A stretch of 64,000 bases of DNA from Sphingomonas hengshuiensis (GCA_003240755.1 QFNF01000002.1:1-64000), one strand, 5' to 3'. Shown: positions 46,252 through 55,921, counted from the first letter of the stretch. Numbers and translations: made by a program. The notes: a model not told the origin generated them from the sequence alone.

Positions 46252-46266
46252 TGACACCGGTTACTA
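46252..46266. promoter_or_regulatory. LacI-type operator candidate directly before kduI
   Basis: TGACACCGGTTACTA has the central ACCGGT and imperfect dyad symmetry of LacI-family operators seen before sugar-catabolic genes in related bacteria. It lies 3 bp before the AGGAG ribosome site, so binding would block transcription near its start. A CGGTAT/ATACCG inverted repeat (46226-46250) sits just upstream. Confidence 0.42.
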
Positions 46267-46279
46267 TCAGGAGAGAGCC

Positions 46280-47119
46280 ATGTTCGACCGGACCTATTAT
46301 GCGACGCACCCCGATATGATGGAGTGCGTGTCGAACGAGGAACTGCGCGACCGCTACCTGATCGACGGGTTGTTCCGCGAAGGCGAATGCGTGCTGAACT
46401 ACACCCATGCCGAACGCTTCGTGATCGGTGGCGTCGCGGTGGGCGCGGCACCGGTCAGGCTGCCGGTGCAGACCGAGCCGAAGTCGGCCAAGGGGCATCC
46501 GTTCCTCGAGCGGCGCGAGATGGCGGTGGTCAATGTCGGCGCGGTTGAAGGCACTGTGACGGTCGACGGCGAAGTCTTCACGCTCGGCAACAAGGACTGC
46601 GTGTACGTCACCATGGGCGCCACGGACGTCGAATTCGGCGGCACGGGTGCGCGCTTCTATATCGCATCGTGCCCGGCGCATCGGGGCTTTGCCACCCGCA
46701 AGCTCGGCATCGCCGATGCCAATGCGCTGGAACGCGGCAGCCTCGAGGAATCGAACGAACGGACGATCTATCAGCTCGTCATTCCCGGCGTGTGCGATTC
46801 GGCGCAACTGGTCATGGGCCTGACCGTGCTGAAGCCCGGCAGCGTGTGGAACACCATGCCGCCGCACATCCATGAGCGTCGCAGCGAGATCTATTTCTAC
46901 TTCGAACTGCCGACCGACAACGACAAGGTGTTCCATTACATGGGCGAGGGCGAAGCGATGCGCCACATCGTCATGAGCAACGAGGAAGCGGTCATCAGCC
47001 CGCCATGGTCGGTGCATATGGGGTCGGGCACCCGCGCCTATGCCTTCATCTGGGCGATGGCGGGCGAGAACCAGGATTATACCGACATGAACGTGCTGGA
47101 TATCTGCCAGTTGGCGTAA
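46280..47119 (+). CDS. kduI: 5-dehydro-4-deoxy-D-glucuronate isomerase KduI
   Basis: Cupin-type zinc isomerase converting the unsaturated-uronate product DKI to 2,5-diketo-3-deoxygluconate in pectin and related uronate breakdown. 279 residues. [19 protein letters not shown] holds the metal-binding His residues and Glu, with a further His in PPWSVHMG. It is the first gene of a kduI-kduD-kdgK set; AGGAGAGAG is the ribosome site. Confidence 0.95.
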   Translation: MFDRTYYATHPDMMECVSNEELRDRYLIDGLFREGECVLNYTHAERFVIGGVAVGAAPVRLPVQTEPKSAKGHPFLERREMAVVNVGAVEGTVTVDGEVFTLGNKDCVYVTMGATDVEFGGTGARFYIASCPAHRGFATRKLGIADANALERGSLEESNERTIYQLVIPGVCDSAQLVMGLTVLKPGSVWNTMPPHIHERRSEIYFYFELPTDNDKVFHYMGEGEAMRHIVMSNEEAVISPPWSVHMGSGTRAYAFIWAMAGENQDYTDMNVLDICQLA

Positions 47120-47208
47120 GGGCATGCAATCGCGCGGCCATGACGCTGCGTAGCCTGAGGATTGGATAGAAAACCGTTCGTGCTGAGCAGGGGCTGAGCG
47201 TGTCGAGG

Positions 47209-47272
47209 ATGATCGGGTCGGATCGTCCCCCGGACGATCCTGAACCATGCGGGGCATGGTTCACCCGATCAT
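47209..47272. repeat. Three-way-junction inverted repeat between kduI and kduD
   Basis: The outer stem ATGATCGGG (47209-47217) pairs with CCCGATCAT (47264-47272). Inside are two adjacent perfect hairpins: GGATCGTCC/GGACGATCC (47220-47240, 3-nt loop) and TGAACCATGC/GCATGGTTCA (47241-47263, 3-nt loop). Flanking text (TTCGATACGCCCCTTCGAC and CTCAGGATGAACGGTT) is the kind of dispersed repeat common between sphingomonad genes. It may attenuate or stabilise the kduI transcript. Confidence 0.85.
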
Positions 47273-47406
47273 TATCGAAGCACCTGCCCCAAACGGTCCT
47301 TCGATACGCCCCTTCGACTTCGCTCAGTGGCTACTCAGGATGAACGGTTGTCTTTCCCTAACTGATTGAGACATGCGATCCCCAAGCGGGGAACCGAGGA
47401 GTTGCC

Positions 47407-48159
47407 ATGAATCCCTTCGATCTTTCGGGCCGGGTCGCGGCCGTGACCGGTGCCAATACCGGCATCGGACAGGCGATCGCGCTGGCGCTGGCCGCCGCCG
47501 GGGCGGACGTCGCGCTGATCGGGCGGACGCCCGCGACCGACACCGCGGAGCAGGTGCGCGCCATGGGGCGGCGGGCGGAAATCGTCTCCGCCGACCTGTC
47601 GACCATCGCGCCGGTCGCAGGGGTCGTCGCGCAGGTGGTCGATACGCTCGGCGGGCTCGATATCCTGGTCAACAATGCCGGCATCATCCGCCGCGCCGAC
47701 AGCCTCGACTTCACCGAGGCGGACTGGGACGCGGTGATCGACACCAACCTGAAATCGGTGTTCTTCCTGTGCCAGGCGGCCGGGCGGCACATGGTTGCGC
47801 AGGGGCGCGGCAAGATCGTCAACATCGCGTCGATGCTGACTTTTCAGGGCGGGGTGCGCGTGCCCAGCTACACCGCGTCGAAATCGGGCATCGGTGGCCT
47901 TACCAGGCTGCTGGCCAACGAATGGGCGGCGAAGGGCGTGAACGTCAACGCGATCGCACCCGGCTATATCGCGACCAACAATACCGCGGCGTTGCAGGCC
48001 GACGAGACGCGCAACCGGCAGATCGTCGAGCGTATCCCGGCCGGCCGCTGGGGCGATGCCGGCGACCTGGGCGGGGCGGCGGTGTTCCTCGCCTCGGCCG
48101 CGTCGGATTATGTCAATGGCCATGTCCTGGCGGTCGATGGCGGGTGGCTGGCGCGATGA
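47407..48159 (+). CDS. kduD: 2-dehydro-3-deoxy-D-gluconate 5-dehydrogenase KduD
   Basis: Short-chain dehydrogenase reducing 2,5-diketo-3-deoxygluconate to KDG with NAD(P)H. 250 residues. Cofactor loop TGANTGIG (14-21), NNAGI, catalytic Ser in NIASM and the YTASK Tyr/Lys pair; N-terminus FDLSGRVAAVTG and C-terminal VNGHVLAVDGGW are typical of KduD. It overlaps the kinase gene by 4 bp. Confidence 0.93.
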   Translation: MNPFDLSGRVAAVTGANTGIGQAIALALAAAGADVALIGRTPATDTAEQVRAMGRRAEIVSADLSTIAPVAGVVAQVVDTLGGLDILVNNAGIIRRADSLDFTEADWDAVIDTNLKSVFFLCQAAGRHMVAQGRGKIVNIASMLTFQGGVRVPSYTASKSGIGGLTRLLANEWAAKGVNVNAIAPGYIATNNTAALQADETRNRQIVERIPAGRWGDAGDLGGAAVFLASAASDYVNGHVLAVDGGWLAR

Positions 48160-49157
48160 TCCTGTGTTTCGGCGAACTGCTGCTGCGCCTGACGGCACCG
48201 GGCCGCGAACTGTTGATGCAGAGCGGGCGGTTCGACGTGCATGTCGGCGGGGCCGAGGCGAATGTCGCGGTGGGGCTGGCCAATCTCGGCCATGCCAGTG
48301 CGATGGTCAGCGCGGTGCCCGACAGCCCGCTCGGGCGCGGTGCGATCGCGGCGCTCCGGGCGCAGGGCGTCGATTGTTCGCGGGTCGGGACCCGCGACGG
48401 GCGGATGGGGCTGTATTTCCTCAGCCCCGGCGCGGGGCTGCGTGCGTCGGACATCGTCTATGACCGGGCCGGGTCGAGCTTTGCCACGGCACCTGCCTGC
48501 GACTGGGACTGGGATGTGCTGCTCGCGGGGTGCACCCGGCTGCACCTGTCGGGGATCACCCCGGCGCTGGGGCGGGAAAGCGCGAACGCCGCGATCGCCG
48601 CCGCCGAGGCGGCGCGGGCGAAGGGGCTGACCATATCGTTCGACGGCAATTATCGCGCGCGGCTGTGGGAGGCCTGGGACAGCGACCCGCGCGGCGTGCT
48701 GACCCGACTGGTGGCGATGGCCGACCTGCTGTTCGGCAACCACCGCGACGTGTCGCTGCTGCTCGGCCGGCAATTTTCGGGCGATGGCGAGGATCGCCGC
48801 CGCGAGGCGGCGGAGGCGGCGTTCGCGGCCTTTCCGAACCTGCGGCATATCGCCTCGACCGCGCGGCATGTCGACGATGCCGACCGGCACCGGTTGTCGG
48901 CGCGGATCGACGGCCGCACCGATGCGGTCCAGACCGCAGAGGTCGCGGTGTCGGGAATCGTCGACCGGATCGGCGGCGGCGACGCCTTTGCCAGCGGGGT
49001 ATTGCACGCGCTGATGTCCGGCCGGGACGATGCGACCGCCGCCAGTTGGGGCCTGGCCGTCGCCGCGCTCAAACATTCGCTGCCGGGCGATTTCAGCCTG
49101 TTCCGGCAGGCGGATATCGATGCATTTCTGTCGGGCGGGCTGGACGTACGCCGCTGA
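48156..49157 (+). CDS. kdgK: Sugar kinase, probable 2-dehydro-3-deoxygluconokinase
   Basis: PfkB/ribokinase-family kinase. 333 residues. Substrate-side GGAEANVAVGLANLG near residue 30, FDGNYRARLW (KDG kinase type), and the ATP/anion-hole DRIGGGDAFASG with catalytic Asp near the C-terminus. With kduI and kduD it would phosphorylate KDG to KDPG for the Entner-Doudoroff aldolase. KDG specificity is inferred mainly from context. Confidence 0.88.
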   Translation: MILCFGELLLRLTAPGRELLMQSGRFDVHVGGAEANVAVGLANLGHASAMVSAVPDSPLGRGAIAALRAQGVDCSRVGTRDGRMGLYFLSPGAGLRASDIVYDRAGSSFATAPACDWDWDVLLAGCTRLHLSGITPALGRESANAAIAAAEAARAKGLTISFDGNYRARLWEAWDSDPRGVLTRLVAMADLLFGNHRDVSLLLGRQFSGDGEDRRREAAEAAFAAFPNLRHIASTARHVDDADRHRLSARIDGRTDAVQTAEVAVSGIVDRIGGGDAFASGVLHALMSGRDDATAASWGLAVAALKHSLPGDFSLFRQADIDAFLSGGLDVRR

Positions 49158-49208
49158 TCCCCGCATAGCTTGCCCGGGGGAACAGCCGCGCGCGGTCCAC
49201 GTTCCGGC

Positions 49209-51800
49209 ATGATGCGAGGCGACGTGGACGACAAGGCGGAGACGAGCCGGCAGGCGGCCAGCGACGATCGCCGCATCGCGCTGGAAATCGCCGGCGCCGA
49301 TGGCGGGACCGACCCGTTCGTGGCCGCGGTCCGCGCGACGCGGATGCCGATGCTCATCACCAACCCGCGTCTGCCCGACAATCCGGTGGTGTTCGTCAAC
49401 GACGCCTTCTGCCGGCTGAGCGGCTATTCCCGCGACGCCATCATCGGCCACAACTGCCGCTTCCTGCAGGGGGAGGAAACCGATCCTGCGGCGGTGGCGG
49501 AAATCCGGCATGCGATCGAGGCGGTGCGATCGATCGAGATCGACATCCGCAACTATCGCCGCGACGGTACGCAGTTCTGGAACCGGCTGTTGCTGGCGCC
49601 GGTGCACGATGCCGACGGGCAGCTCGTCTATTTCTTTGCCAGCCAGGTCGATATCACGTCGGAGCGGGCGCGGCTGGACGGGCTGGAATCGAGCAACGTC
49701 GCCCTGCTCGCCGAACTGGCCGGGCGGTTCCGCGAACAGGAGGAGCGCGAACGCGAAATGCTGTTCGCGCTGGAGGCGGGGCGTTTCGGCACCTGGTCGT
49801 TCGAATGCGCCACCCGGCAGTTGACGATGTCGTCGATCTGCCGGACCAATTTCGGGTTCGATGCCGATTATCCGCCGTCGCCGGCCGAAATCTCCGCGAT
49901 CCTGCATCCCGACGACCGTGCCGCCGCCATCGCCGCGATCGAGGCGAGCATGGCGGGGGAATCGCTGGAGATCGAGGTCCGCATCCGTGCCGGCGACGGC
50001 GAAACCCGCTGGATCGCCAGCCGGGGCCAGCCGACCTGCGACCCGGACGGACGGGTCGTGCGCCTGACGGGCGTGTCGATCGACGTCACCGTGTACAAGC
50101 GGCTGGAGCGGATGCGCGGCGCCATGGCCGAGCTGAACGACCAGTTGCGGCTGCTCGACGATCCGGTCGAGATGAGCGTCGCCGCGTCGCGGATCATCGG
50201 CGAGGCGCTGGGCGTCGATCGCGTCGGCTATGGCGTCGTCGACCGCGCGGCGGAAACGATCACGATCGAGCGGGACTGGAACGCGCCGGGCGTGACGACC
50301 ATCGCCGGCGTGCTGCATTTCCGCGATTACGGCAGCTATATCGACGACCTGAAACGCGGCGAAACCGCGGTGGTCGAGGACGCCCGGCTCGACCCGCGAA
50401 CCGCCGATACCGCGCCGCAGCTCGAATCGATCAACGCGCGCGCGTTCATCAACATGCCGCTGACCGAACTGGGCGGGCTGGTCGCGTTGATCTATACCAA
50501 CCATGGCGAACCCCGCGCGTGGCGGGACGACGAGATCGCGTTCGTCCGCGAGGTCGCCGAGCGGACCCGCGCCGCGACCGAGCGTCGCCGCGCCGAACGC
50601 GAACTGGCGGCGTTGGCCGAATCGCTGGAGGAACAGGTCGTCGACCGGACCAGGGCGCTGGTGACTGCGCAGGACGCCCTGCGCCAGAGCCAGAAGATGG
50701 AGGCGATCGGCCAGCTTACCGGCGGTGTCGCGCACGACTTCAACAATCTGCTGACCATCGTCCGCTCGTCGGTCGACCTGCTGCGCCAGCCGGCGATCAG
50801 CGACGAACGCCGCGAACGTTACCTTTCCGCGATCAGCGACACGGTCGATCGTGCCGCCAAGCTTACCGGCCAGTTGCTCGCCTTTGCCCGGCGATCGGCG
50901 TTGCAGCCGGCGGTGTTCGACGTCAACGAAGCGGTCACGGCACTGGGCGATATCGTGCGTACGCTGGCCGGATCACGGATCGAGGTGACGATCGAACCGT
51001 GCGCCACGCCGGTGTTCATCGATGCCGATCCCAACCAGTTCGATACCGCGATCGTCAACTTTGCCGCCAACGCCCGCGATGCGATGCACGGCGAGGGGCG
51101 GCTGACGCTGGCGGTCCGGTCGGTCGATGGCATCCCCGCCAGCGCCACCGCGCCGGCGGTCGGCGGGCAGTTCGTCGCGATCACCGTCGCCGATACCGGC
51201 AGCGGCATCGGCGAAGAGACGCTGACCCGCATCTTCGAACCGTTCTTCACCACCAAGGAACCGGGCAAGGGTACCGGGCTGGGGTTGAGCCAGGTGTTCG
51301 GTTTCGCCAAGCAATCGGGCGGCGAAGTGCGCGCGCGCAGCATTCCCGGCGATACCGAATTCGCGCTCTATCTGCCGCAGGTAACGACCCCCGAGCGGAT
51401 GCCGGCACCGGGGCGCGACGTTCCCGAACCGATGGCGGGACATGGCCTGCGCGTGCTGGTGGTCGAGGACAATGTCGCGGTCGGCACGACGACGACCCAG
51501 GCGCTGGAGGCACAGGGGTTCGACCCGGTGCATGTCGTCGACGGCCACGCCGCGCTGGCGAAGCTGGCCGACAGGCCCGACGGCTTCGACATCGTCTTTT
51601 CCGACGTGATGATGCCGGGCATCGACGGTGTCGAACTGGGCGGGCGGGTGCGCGATGCCTATCCCGGCCTGCCGGTACTGCTGACCAGCGGCTATAGCGA
51701 TGTGATCGTCCGGCACGGGACGATGGGATTCGACCTGCTGCACAAACCCTATACCATCGGCCAACTGGTCGCCGCGCTGCGTCGGACCGCGGGACGTTGA
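49209..51800 (+). CDS. LOV-PAS-GAF hybrid histidine kinase, candidate blue-light sensor
   Basis: 863 residues. N-terminal LOV domain (about 40-150) with the photoactive motif GHNCRFLQ (Cys83), flavin-contacting NYRRDG and FWN, and Gln146 in FASQVDIT. A second PAS domain (about 183-300), a GAF domain (about 320-455), a HisKA dimerisation helix with phospho-acceptor His509 (VAHDFNN), an HATPase (N621, DTGSGIG, GTGLGL) and a C-terminal receiver with phospho-acceptor Asp799 (FSDVMMPG) follow. No membrane segment is seen. The start is one of two adjacent ATGs at 49209. The stop overlaps the TTG start of an MFS transporter. The output target is unknown. Confidence 0.93.
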   Translation: MMRGDVDDKAETSRQAASDDRRIALEIAGADGGTDPFVAAVRATRMPMLITNPRLPDNPVVFVNDAFCRLSGYSRDAIIGHNCRFLQGEETDPAAVAEIRHAIEAVRSIEIDIRNYRRDGTQFWNRLLLAPVHDADGQLVYFFASQVDITSERARLDGLESSNVALLAELAGRFREQEEREREMLFALEAGRFGTWSFECATRQLTMSSICRTNFGFDADYPPSPAEISAILHPDDRAAAIAAIEASMAGESLEIEVRIRAGDGETRWIASRGQPTCDPDGRVVRLTGVSIDVTVYKRLERMRGAMAELNDQLRLLDDPVEMSVAASRIIGEALGVDRVGYGVVDRAAETITIERDWNAPGVTTIAGVLHFRDYGSYIDDLKRGETAVVEDARLDPRTADTAPQLESINARAFINMPLTELGGLVALIYTNHGEPRAWRDDEIAFVREVAERTRAATERRRAERELAALAESLEEQVVDRTRALVTAQDALRQSQKMEAIGQLTGGVAHDFNNLLTIVRSSVDLLRQPAISDERRERYLSAISDTVDRAAKLTGQLLAFARRSALQPAVFDVNEAVTALGDIVRTLAGSRIEVTIEPCATPVFIDADPNQFDTAIVNFAANARDAMHGEGRLTLAVRSVDGIPASATAPAVGGQFVAITVADTGSGIGEETLTRIFEPFFTTKEPGKGTGLGLSQVFGFAKQSGGEVRARSIPGDTEFALYLPQVTTPERMPAPGRDVPEPMAGHGLRVLVVEDNVAVGTTTTQALEAQGFDPVHVVDGHAALAKLADRPDGFDIVFSDVMMPGIDGVELGGRVRDAYPGLPVLLTSGYSDVIVRHGTMGFDLLHKPYTIGQLVAALRRTAGR

Positions 51801-52990
51801 ACCCGGCCGCGCCGGCGCGCGGGTTCGTGCCGCTCTACACCCTTGCCTATTGCGGGCTGTTCGTCGCGTTCATGCCGTTCGTGTCGATCCTGTTGCCGGT
51901 GAAGGTCGAGGCGATCGATCCGGGCAACCGCGTCGCGCTGCTGGGCTGGGCGGTGTTCGTCGGCGCGGTGGTGGCAAGCATCGCCAATATCGCGGCCGGT
52001 TGGCTGAGCGACCGGCACTGGCGCCGCAGCCGCAGCCGGCGCCTGCCGATCGCCATCGGGCTGATGCTGATCGCGGTCGCGTTCGCCCTGATCCATCTGG
52101 CGCGGACGCCGGCGACGCTGCTCGCCGCCATCGCCTTCTGGCAGGTCGCGCTGAACCTGATGTTCGCGCCGATGGTCGCGGTGATGGCCGACGAAGTGCC
52201 GGACCGCGCCAAGGGCCGGGTGTCGGGGCTGCTCGGCATCTCGCATCCGATCGGCGTGCTGTCAGCGGCGGCGGTCACTGCACCGCTGTTCGTGGGCGAG
52301 GCCGCGCGGTTCGCGGCGAATGTCGCGCTGGCGGCGGTGATGATCGTGCCGTTCCTGCTGTTCGCGCGCGAACGCGGGGCAGGCGACCTCGGCACGACAC
52401 AAGCGGCGGAGGCGGGGGCGGCACCGGTCCGTGCCGATCTGGTGCGCGCCTGGATCGCGCGCCTGGCGATGCAGGTCGCGGGCAACGGCCTGACCGCCTA
52501 TGCCTTTTTCCATTTCGCCGACCGTTGGCGCGGGGAGGGCGATGCCGCCGGGCCGGTGGCGCAGGCGATGGCGGTCGTCACGGGCGTGGTCGTCGTCGTG
52601 ACGATCCTCGCCGGGCGCTGGTCCGACCGGGTCGGCGGGCGCAAGCCGTTCCTCGGCGGGGCGACGCTGCTGGTCGTCGCCGGATTGACCGGCATGGCGG
52701 TCGCGCCGGGGTTCGTCGGCGCGGCGATCGGCTATGGCGTGGCGCAGACCGGACTGTCGGTGTTCCTTGCGCTGCATTCGGCACTGGCGATGCAGTTGCT
52801 GCCGTCGCCCGCTACGCGCGGTCGCGACCTGGCGGTACTGAACCTCACCAATACGCTGCCCGCCTGCGTGCCGCCGTTGCTCGCCGCGCTGGTGCCGGCG
52901 GGGGCGGGGCTGGGGGCGGTGTTCCTGGCGCTGGCGCTGGTCGCGGCGGTGGGCGGAGGAACCGCGCTGGCAATCCGTTCGGAGCGCTGA
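51797..52990 (+). CDS. MFS transporter
   Basis: 397 residues with about 11-12 membrane spans. The loop 2-3 signature appears as GWLSDRHWRRSRSRRLP, and a repeat of it as GRWSDRVGGRKPFL in the second half. The best start is TTG 51797, overlapping the kinase stop; no ATG fits better. The substrate is unknown. Coupling to the LOV kinase suggests coexpression. Uronate uptake is also possible given the kdu genes upstream. Confidence 0.88.
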   Translation: MNPAAPARGFVPLYTLAYCGLFVAFMPFVSILLPVKVEAIDPGNRVALLGWAVFVGAVVASIANIAAGWLSDRHWRRSRSRRLPIAIGLMLIAVAFALIHLARTPATLLAAIAFWQVALNLMFAPMVAVMADEVPDRAKGRVSGLLGISHPIGVLSAAAVTAPLFVGEAARFAANVALAAVMIVPFLLFARERGAGDLGTTQAAEAGAAPVRADLVRAWIARLAMQVAGNGLTAYAFFHFADRWRGEGDAAGPVAQAMAVVTGVVVVVTILAGRWSDRVGGRKPFLGGATLLVVAGLTGMAVAPGFVGAAIGYGVAQTGLSVFLALHSALAMQLLPSPATRGRDLAVLNLTNTLPACVPPLLAALVPAGAGLGAVFLALALVAAVGGGTALAIRSER

Positions 52991-53007
52991 GCCGCGTTAT
53001 GCGTTTG

Positions 53008-53029
53008 CCCGGAAAGAATATTCCGGGAG
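53008..53029 (+). promoter_or_regulatory. Hairpin overlapping the ribosome site of the phosphoesterase gene
   Basis: CCCGGAA (53008-53014) pairs with TTCCGGG (53021-53027). The 3' arm overlaps GGGAG (53025-53029), the apparent ribosome binding site 6 nt before ATG 53036. When folded, part of the site is hidden, so translation could be conditional. Confidence 0.45.
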
Positions 53030-53035
53030 TATCCG

Positions 53036-53794
53036 ATGATCCGTCTGTTCCATGTCAGCGACGTCCATTTCGGTGCGGAGGACAAGGCGGCGCTCGCATG
53101 GTTCGGCGAAGCGGTCAGCGTGGAACAGCCCGACGCGATCGTCATGACCGGCGACCTGACGATGCGCGCGCGAACGGCCGAGTTTGAGGCGGCGGCGGAA
53201 TGGCTGGAGAGCCTGGGCCGACCGGTCACGGTGGAGGTCGGCAATCACGACCTGCCGCTCTACAATCTCTTCGCGCGCTTCGTCCGCCCCTATAAGCGCT
53301 ATCGCCGGCTGGAACGGATGATCGAGCGTCCGCTGGAAATAGAGGGCGTGGCGATCGTCCCGCTCAAGACGACGGCGCGGTTCCAGTTCCGCTGGGACTG
53401 GTCGAAAGGCCATGTCGGCGACAAGGCGCTGTCGCGTACGCTGGAACTGATCCGCAAGGTGCCCAAGGGCGATCTGATCTTCATCGCCGCGCATCACCCG
53501 CTGATCGATGTCGGAACGAAGTCGAGCGGTGAGACCCGCGGCGGCGGCGTCGCGCTCGACGCGGTGGTGGCGGCGGGCGCGCATGCGGTGCTCTCGGGCC
53601 ATGTCCACGACCCGTTCGACATGCCCTATCGCACCGGCAGCGGGCGGTTGCGGATGATCGGCGCCGGCACGCTGTCGATGCGCACCCGCGACGATCCCCC
53701 GTCGTTCAACGAAATCCGGATCGGGGACGGCCGGTTCGAAACGATCGCGCGCAAGATGGGCGTGCCGGACGAGGCCGTTACGGAGGCGGGGTAG
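53036..53794 (+). CDS. Calcineurin-like metallophosphoesterase
   Basis: 252 residues. All five metal-binding blocks are present: DVHFG (with D), GDLTMR, GNHD, AHHPL and SGHVHD. The overall pattern resembles the Icc/CpdA cyclic-nucleotide phosphodiesterase branch, but substrate cannot be assigned. No signal peptide. A hairpin overlaps its ribosome site. Confidence 0.88.
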   Translation: MIRLFHVSDVHFGAEDKAALAWFGEAVSVEQPDAIVMTGDLTMRARTAEFEAAAEWLESLGRPVTVEVGNHDLPLYNLFARFVRPYKRYRRLERMIERPLEIEGVAIVPLKTTARFQFRWDWSKGHVGDKALSRTLELIRKVPKGDLIFIAAHHPLIDVGTKSSGETRGGGVALDAVVAAGAHAVLSGHVHDPFDMPYRTGSGRLRMIGAGTLSMRTRDDPPSFNEIRIGDGRFETIARKMGVPDEAVTEAG

Positions 53795-53813
53795 GCGATT
53801 GCCGGACGGCCGC

Positions 53814-54563
53814 CTACGACAGCCGTTGCCCGATCAGCGTCCCCTTGGTGCCGCGATTGACCAGTTCGAAGCGGAAGTTCGGCCAGCGGCGGCGCCAGCG
53901 CTGCGCCACCACCCGTTCGCCCGGCCGCGCGCCGTCGTCGAGCATCACCACGCCACCGACCGGCAGCCGGTCGAACAGCGTCTCCGCCGCGCCGCGGACA
54001 TAGGGGTGGATCGTCCAGGGTGGGCCGTCGATCAACAGCAGGTCGACCTGATCGGGCAGGGCGTCGATATCGTACCATACGCCCGGCCAGTCGCCGGGTG
54101 CCTCGACCAGCGGTGCGGCGCGCAGGTCGGCGGCGATGCCGTGTTCGGCCAGCCAGTCGCGGGTCGCATCGACGAAGCCGGCATGCTGGTCGAAGCTGAT
54201 GAGCTGTCCGCCGCCATGCCTGGCGAGCGCGGCGCCGGTGACGAGGCTGGAGGCGCCGGTGCCCAGTTCGACGACGGTGCGCGGCCGGCTGGCGGCGATG
54301 CGCTCGACGATCAGCGACAGATAGCCGGTATCCGCCTTCCAGCTACCGAGGTTGGGCAGCGCATCGGGGGCAAGGCCCAGATCGGCCATCAACCGCGCCT
54401 TGTCGGCCTTCCTGCCGCCCGACAGGCTGCGCAGCAGCCACGGCCACTGGATGGCGCCGAACGCGATGGTGAACAGCTTGTCCGACAGGCTGCGGCGGAG
54501 TTCGTCGGGCCACAGGTCCGAATCGGCGAGCGGCAGCAACGAAGTCTTGGCGCGCGAGGTCAT
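53814..54563 (-). CDS. Class I SAM-dependent methyltransferase
   Basis: 249 residues. SAM-binding motif VVELGTGASSLVTG (about 95-108), motif II region LISFDQH, and LLIDGPPW in the catalytic half are as in Methyltransf_24-type enzymes. The N-terminal about 70 residues (WPWLLRSLSGG) are unassigned. Substrate unknown. It is convergent with the phosphoesterase gene, 19 bp apart. Confidence 0.82.
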   Translation of the reverse strand: MTSRAKTSLLPLADSDLWPDELRRSLSDKLFTIAFGAIQWPWLLRSLSGGRKADKARLMADLGLAPDALPNLGSWKADTGYLSLIVERIAASRPRTVVELGTGASSLVTGAALARHGGGQLISFDQHAGFVDATRDWLAEHGIAADLRAAPLVEAPGDWPGVWYDIDALPDQVDLLLIDGPPWTIHPYVRGAAETLFDRLPVGGVVMLDDGARPGERVVAQRWRRRWPNFRFELVNRGTKGTLIGQRLS

Positions 54564-54628
54564 GGCGTCTCTTGGATTATTCCGCCAGCGTGCGGACCGG
54601 CTCTCGCTATACGTTTACGTACCAAACG

Positions 54629-54656
54629 AAAAGGGCGGCCCGACACCGGACCGCCC
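54629..54656 (-). terminator. Rho-independent terminator after rpsI
   Basis: On the minus strand GGGCGG (54656-54651) pairs with CCGCCC (54638-54633), extended by two further pairs past a mismatch, and is followed by four T. It is about 100 nt after the rpsI stop, so it backs up the nearer hairpin at 54720-54744. Confidence 0.72.
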
Positions 54657-54719
54657 CAATCGACACGCAATTTGCCGCAAACGGGAACCTTTCGAGCCCC
54701 CATATGTGACCGCTACCGT

Positions 54720-54744
54720 GAAACGCGCCCAAAGGGCGCGTTTC
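54720..54744 (-). terminator. Perfect 11-bp hairpin 9 bp after rpsI
   Basis: GAAACGCGCCC and GGGCGCGTTTC form an uninterrupted 11-bp stem with a 3-nt loop. No T-run beyond the stem's own TTTC. A strong processing or termination structure for the rplM-rpsI mRNA. Confidence 0.7.
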
Positions 54745-54753
54745 CAGACGGTA

Positions 54754-55314
54754 TTAGCGCTTCGAGAACTGGAAGCTGCGGCGGGCCTTCGCCTTGCCGT
54801 ACTTCTTGCGCTCGACCGCGCGGCTGTCGCGGGTCAGGAACCCGGCGGCCTTCACCGGCGCGCGCAGGATCGGTTCGTAGCGGGTCAGCGCCTGGCTGAT
54901 GCCGTGCTTGACCGCGCCGGCCTGACCCGACAGGCCGCCGCCCTTGACGGTGCAGATCACGTCATACTGACCATTGCGGTCGGCGACGCCGAACGGCTGG
55001 TTGATGACGAGACGCAGCGTCGGACGCGCGAAATAGACTTCCTGATCGCGACCGTTGATCGTGATCTTGCCCGAACCGGGCTTGATCCACACGCGGGCGA
55101 CGGCGTCCTTGCGGCGGCCGGTCGCATAGGCGCGGCCATACTGGTCGATTTCCTGCGCGCGCAGCGGGGTGGTCGGGCGTGGTGCTTCGACCGGGGCGGC
55201 GGGCGCTTCGGCGCCATCGGCCTGCGGGGCCGAAGCCTGCGGCGCGGCAGCGGCCGGTGCCTGCTGGCCGGTCAGGCCGGCGAGGTCGGAAAGGGACTGG
55301 CGGTTGTCGGACAT
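54754..55314 (-). CDS. rpsI: 30S ribosomal protein S9
   Basis: 186 residues. The S9 core occupies about 58-186 ([38 protein letters not shown], and the C-terminal [17 protein letters not shown] that reaches the decoding centre). An Ala/Pro/Gln-rich N-terminal extension of about 55 residues is added. The start is MSDNRQSL; its ATG shares one base with the rplM stop. Confidence 0.97.
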   Translation of the reverse strand: MSDNRQSLSDLAGLTGQQAPAAAAPQASAPQADGAEAPAAPVEAPRPTTPLRAQEIDQYGRAYATGRRKDAVARVWIKPGSGKITINGRDQEVYFARPTLRLVINQPFGVADRNGQYDVICTVKGGGLSGQAGAVKHGISQALTRYEPILRAPVKAAGFLTRDSRAVERKKYGKAKARRSFQFSKR

Positions 55315-55793
55315 TATGCGCCCACCTTGTTCTTGCGATTCATGCTCGCGATGTCGAGAACCTGCGGGTTCTGCGCTTCATGCGGATGCTCGGCACCCTT
55401 GAAGATGCGCAGGTTGCGCATCTGTTCGCGACCCAGCGGCCCGCGCGGGATCATCCGCTCGACGGCCTTTTCCAGCACGCGTTCGGGGAAACGGCCCTCG
55501 AGGACCTTCTCGGCGGTGATCGCCTTGATGCCGCCGGCATAGCCGGTGTGCTTGTAATAGGTCTTCGTCTTCGCCTTGTTCGAGGTAAAGCGAATCTTGT
55601 CGGCGTTGATGACGACGACATTGTCACCGCAATCGACGTGCGGGGTGAACGACGTCTTGTGCTTGCCGCGCAGCACATTGGCGATGATCGACGCAGCGCG
55701 ACCGACCACCAGGCCGTCGGCATCGACGATATGCCACTTCTTTTCCACCTCGTGCGGCTTGGCCGACTTGGTGGTCTTCATGAGCGCCTTCAT
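55314..55793 (-). CDS. rplM: 50S ribosomal protein L13
   Basis: 159 residues. [43 protein letters not shown] and [15 protein letters not shown] are family signatures. Start [13 protein letters not shown] is typical. First gene of the rplM-rpsI pair, with a 1-bp shared stop/start. The 128-bp gap upstream should carry the promoter; a TTGACT at 55885-55880 has no clear -10 partner. Confidence 0.97.
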   Translation of the reverse strand: MKALMKTTKSAKPHEVEKKWHIVDADGLVVGRAASIIANVLRGKHKTSFTPHVDCGDNVVVINADKIRFTSNKAKTKTYYKHTGYAGGIKAITAEKVLEGRFPERVLEKAVERMIPRGPLGREQMRNLRIFKGAEHPHEAQNPQVLDIASMNRKNKVGA

Positions 55794-55921
55794 GGGCGTT
55801 GGACCTTTCGGATATATGACGCGCCCGCCCCGAACCGGAGCGGTGCGAACGCCGGGCAAATGCCGAACGCGCCATGGAAAGTCAAGCAAAGTGCGGCTTT
55901 GCTGACGGGTATCCAAATACC

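Noticed and set aside
48108..50735. An 875-codon minus-strand open frame opposite kdgK and the LOV kinase
   Set aside because: Codon-bias shadow: Arg/Gln/Asp/His-rich with no motifs, opposite two well-supported genes.
54610..54621. TACGT-TT-ACGTA palindrome between rpsI and the methyltransferase
   Set aside because: Five-base arms occur often by chance, and no repeat or regulator context supports it.
55880..55885. TTGACT before rplM as its promoter
   Set aside because: No acceptable -10 box at normal spacing; kept only as a note in the rplM entry.
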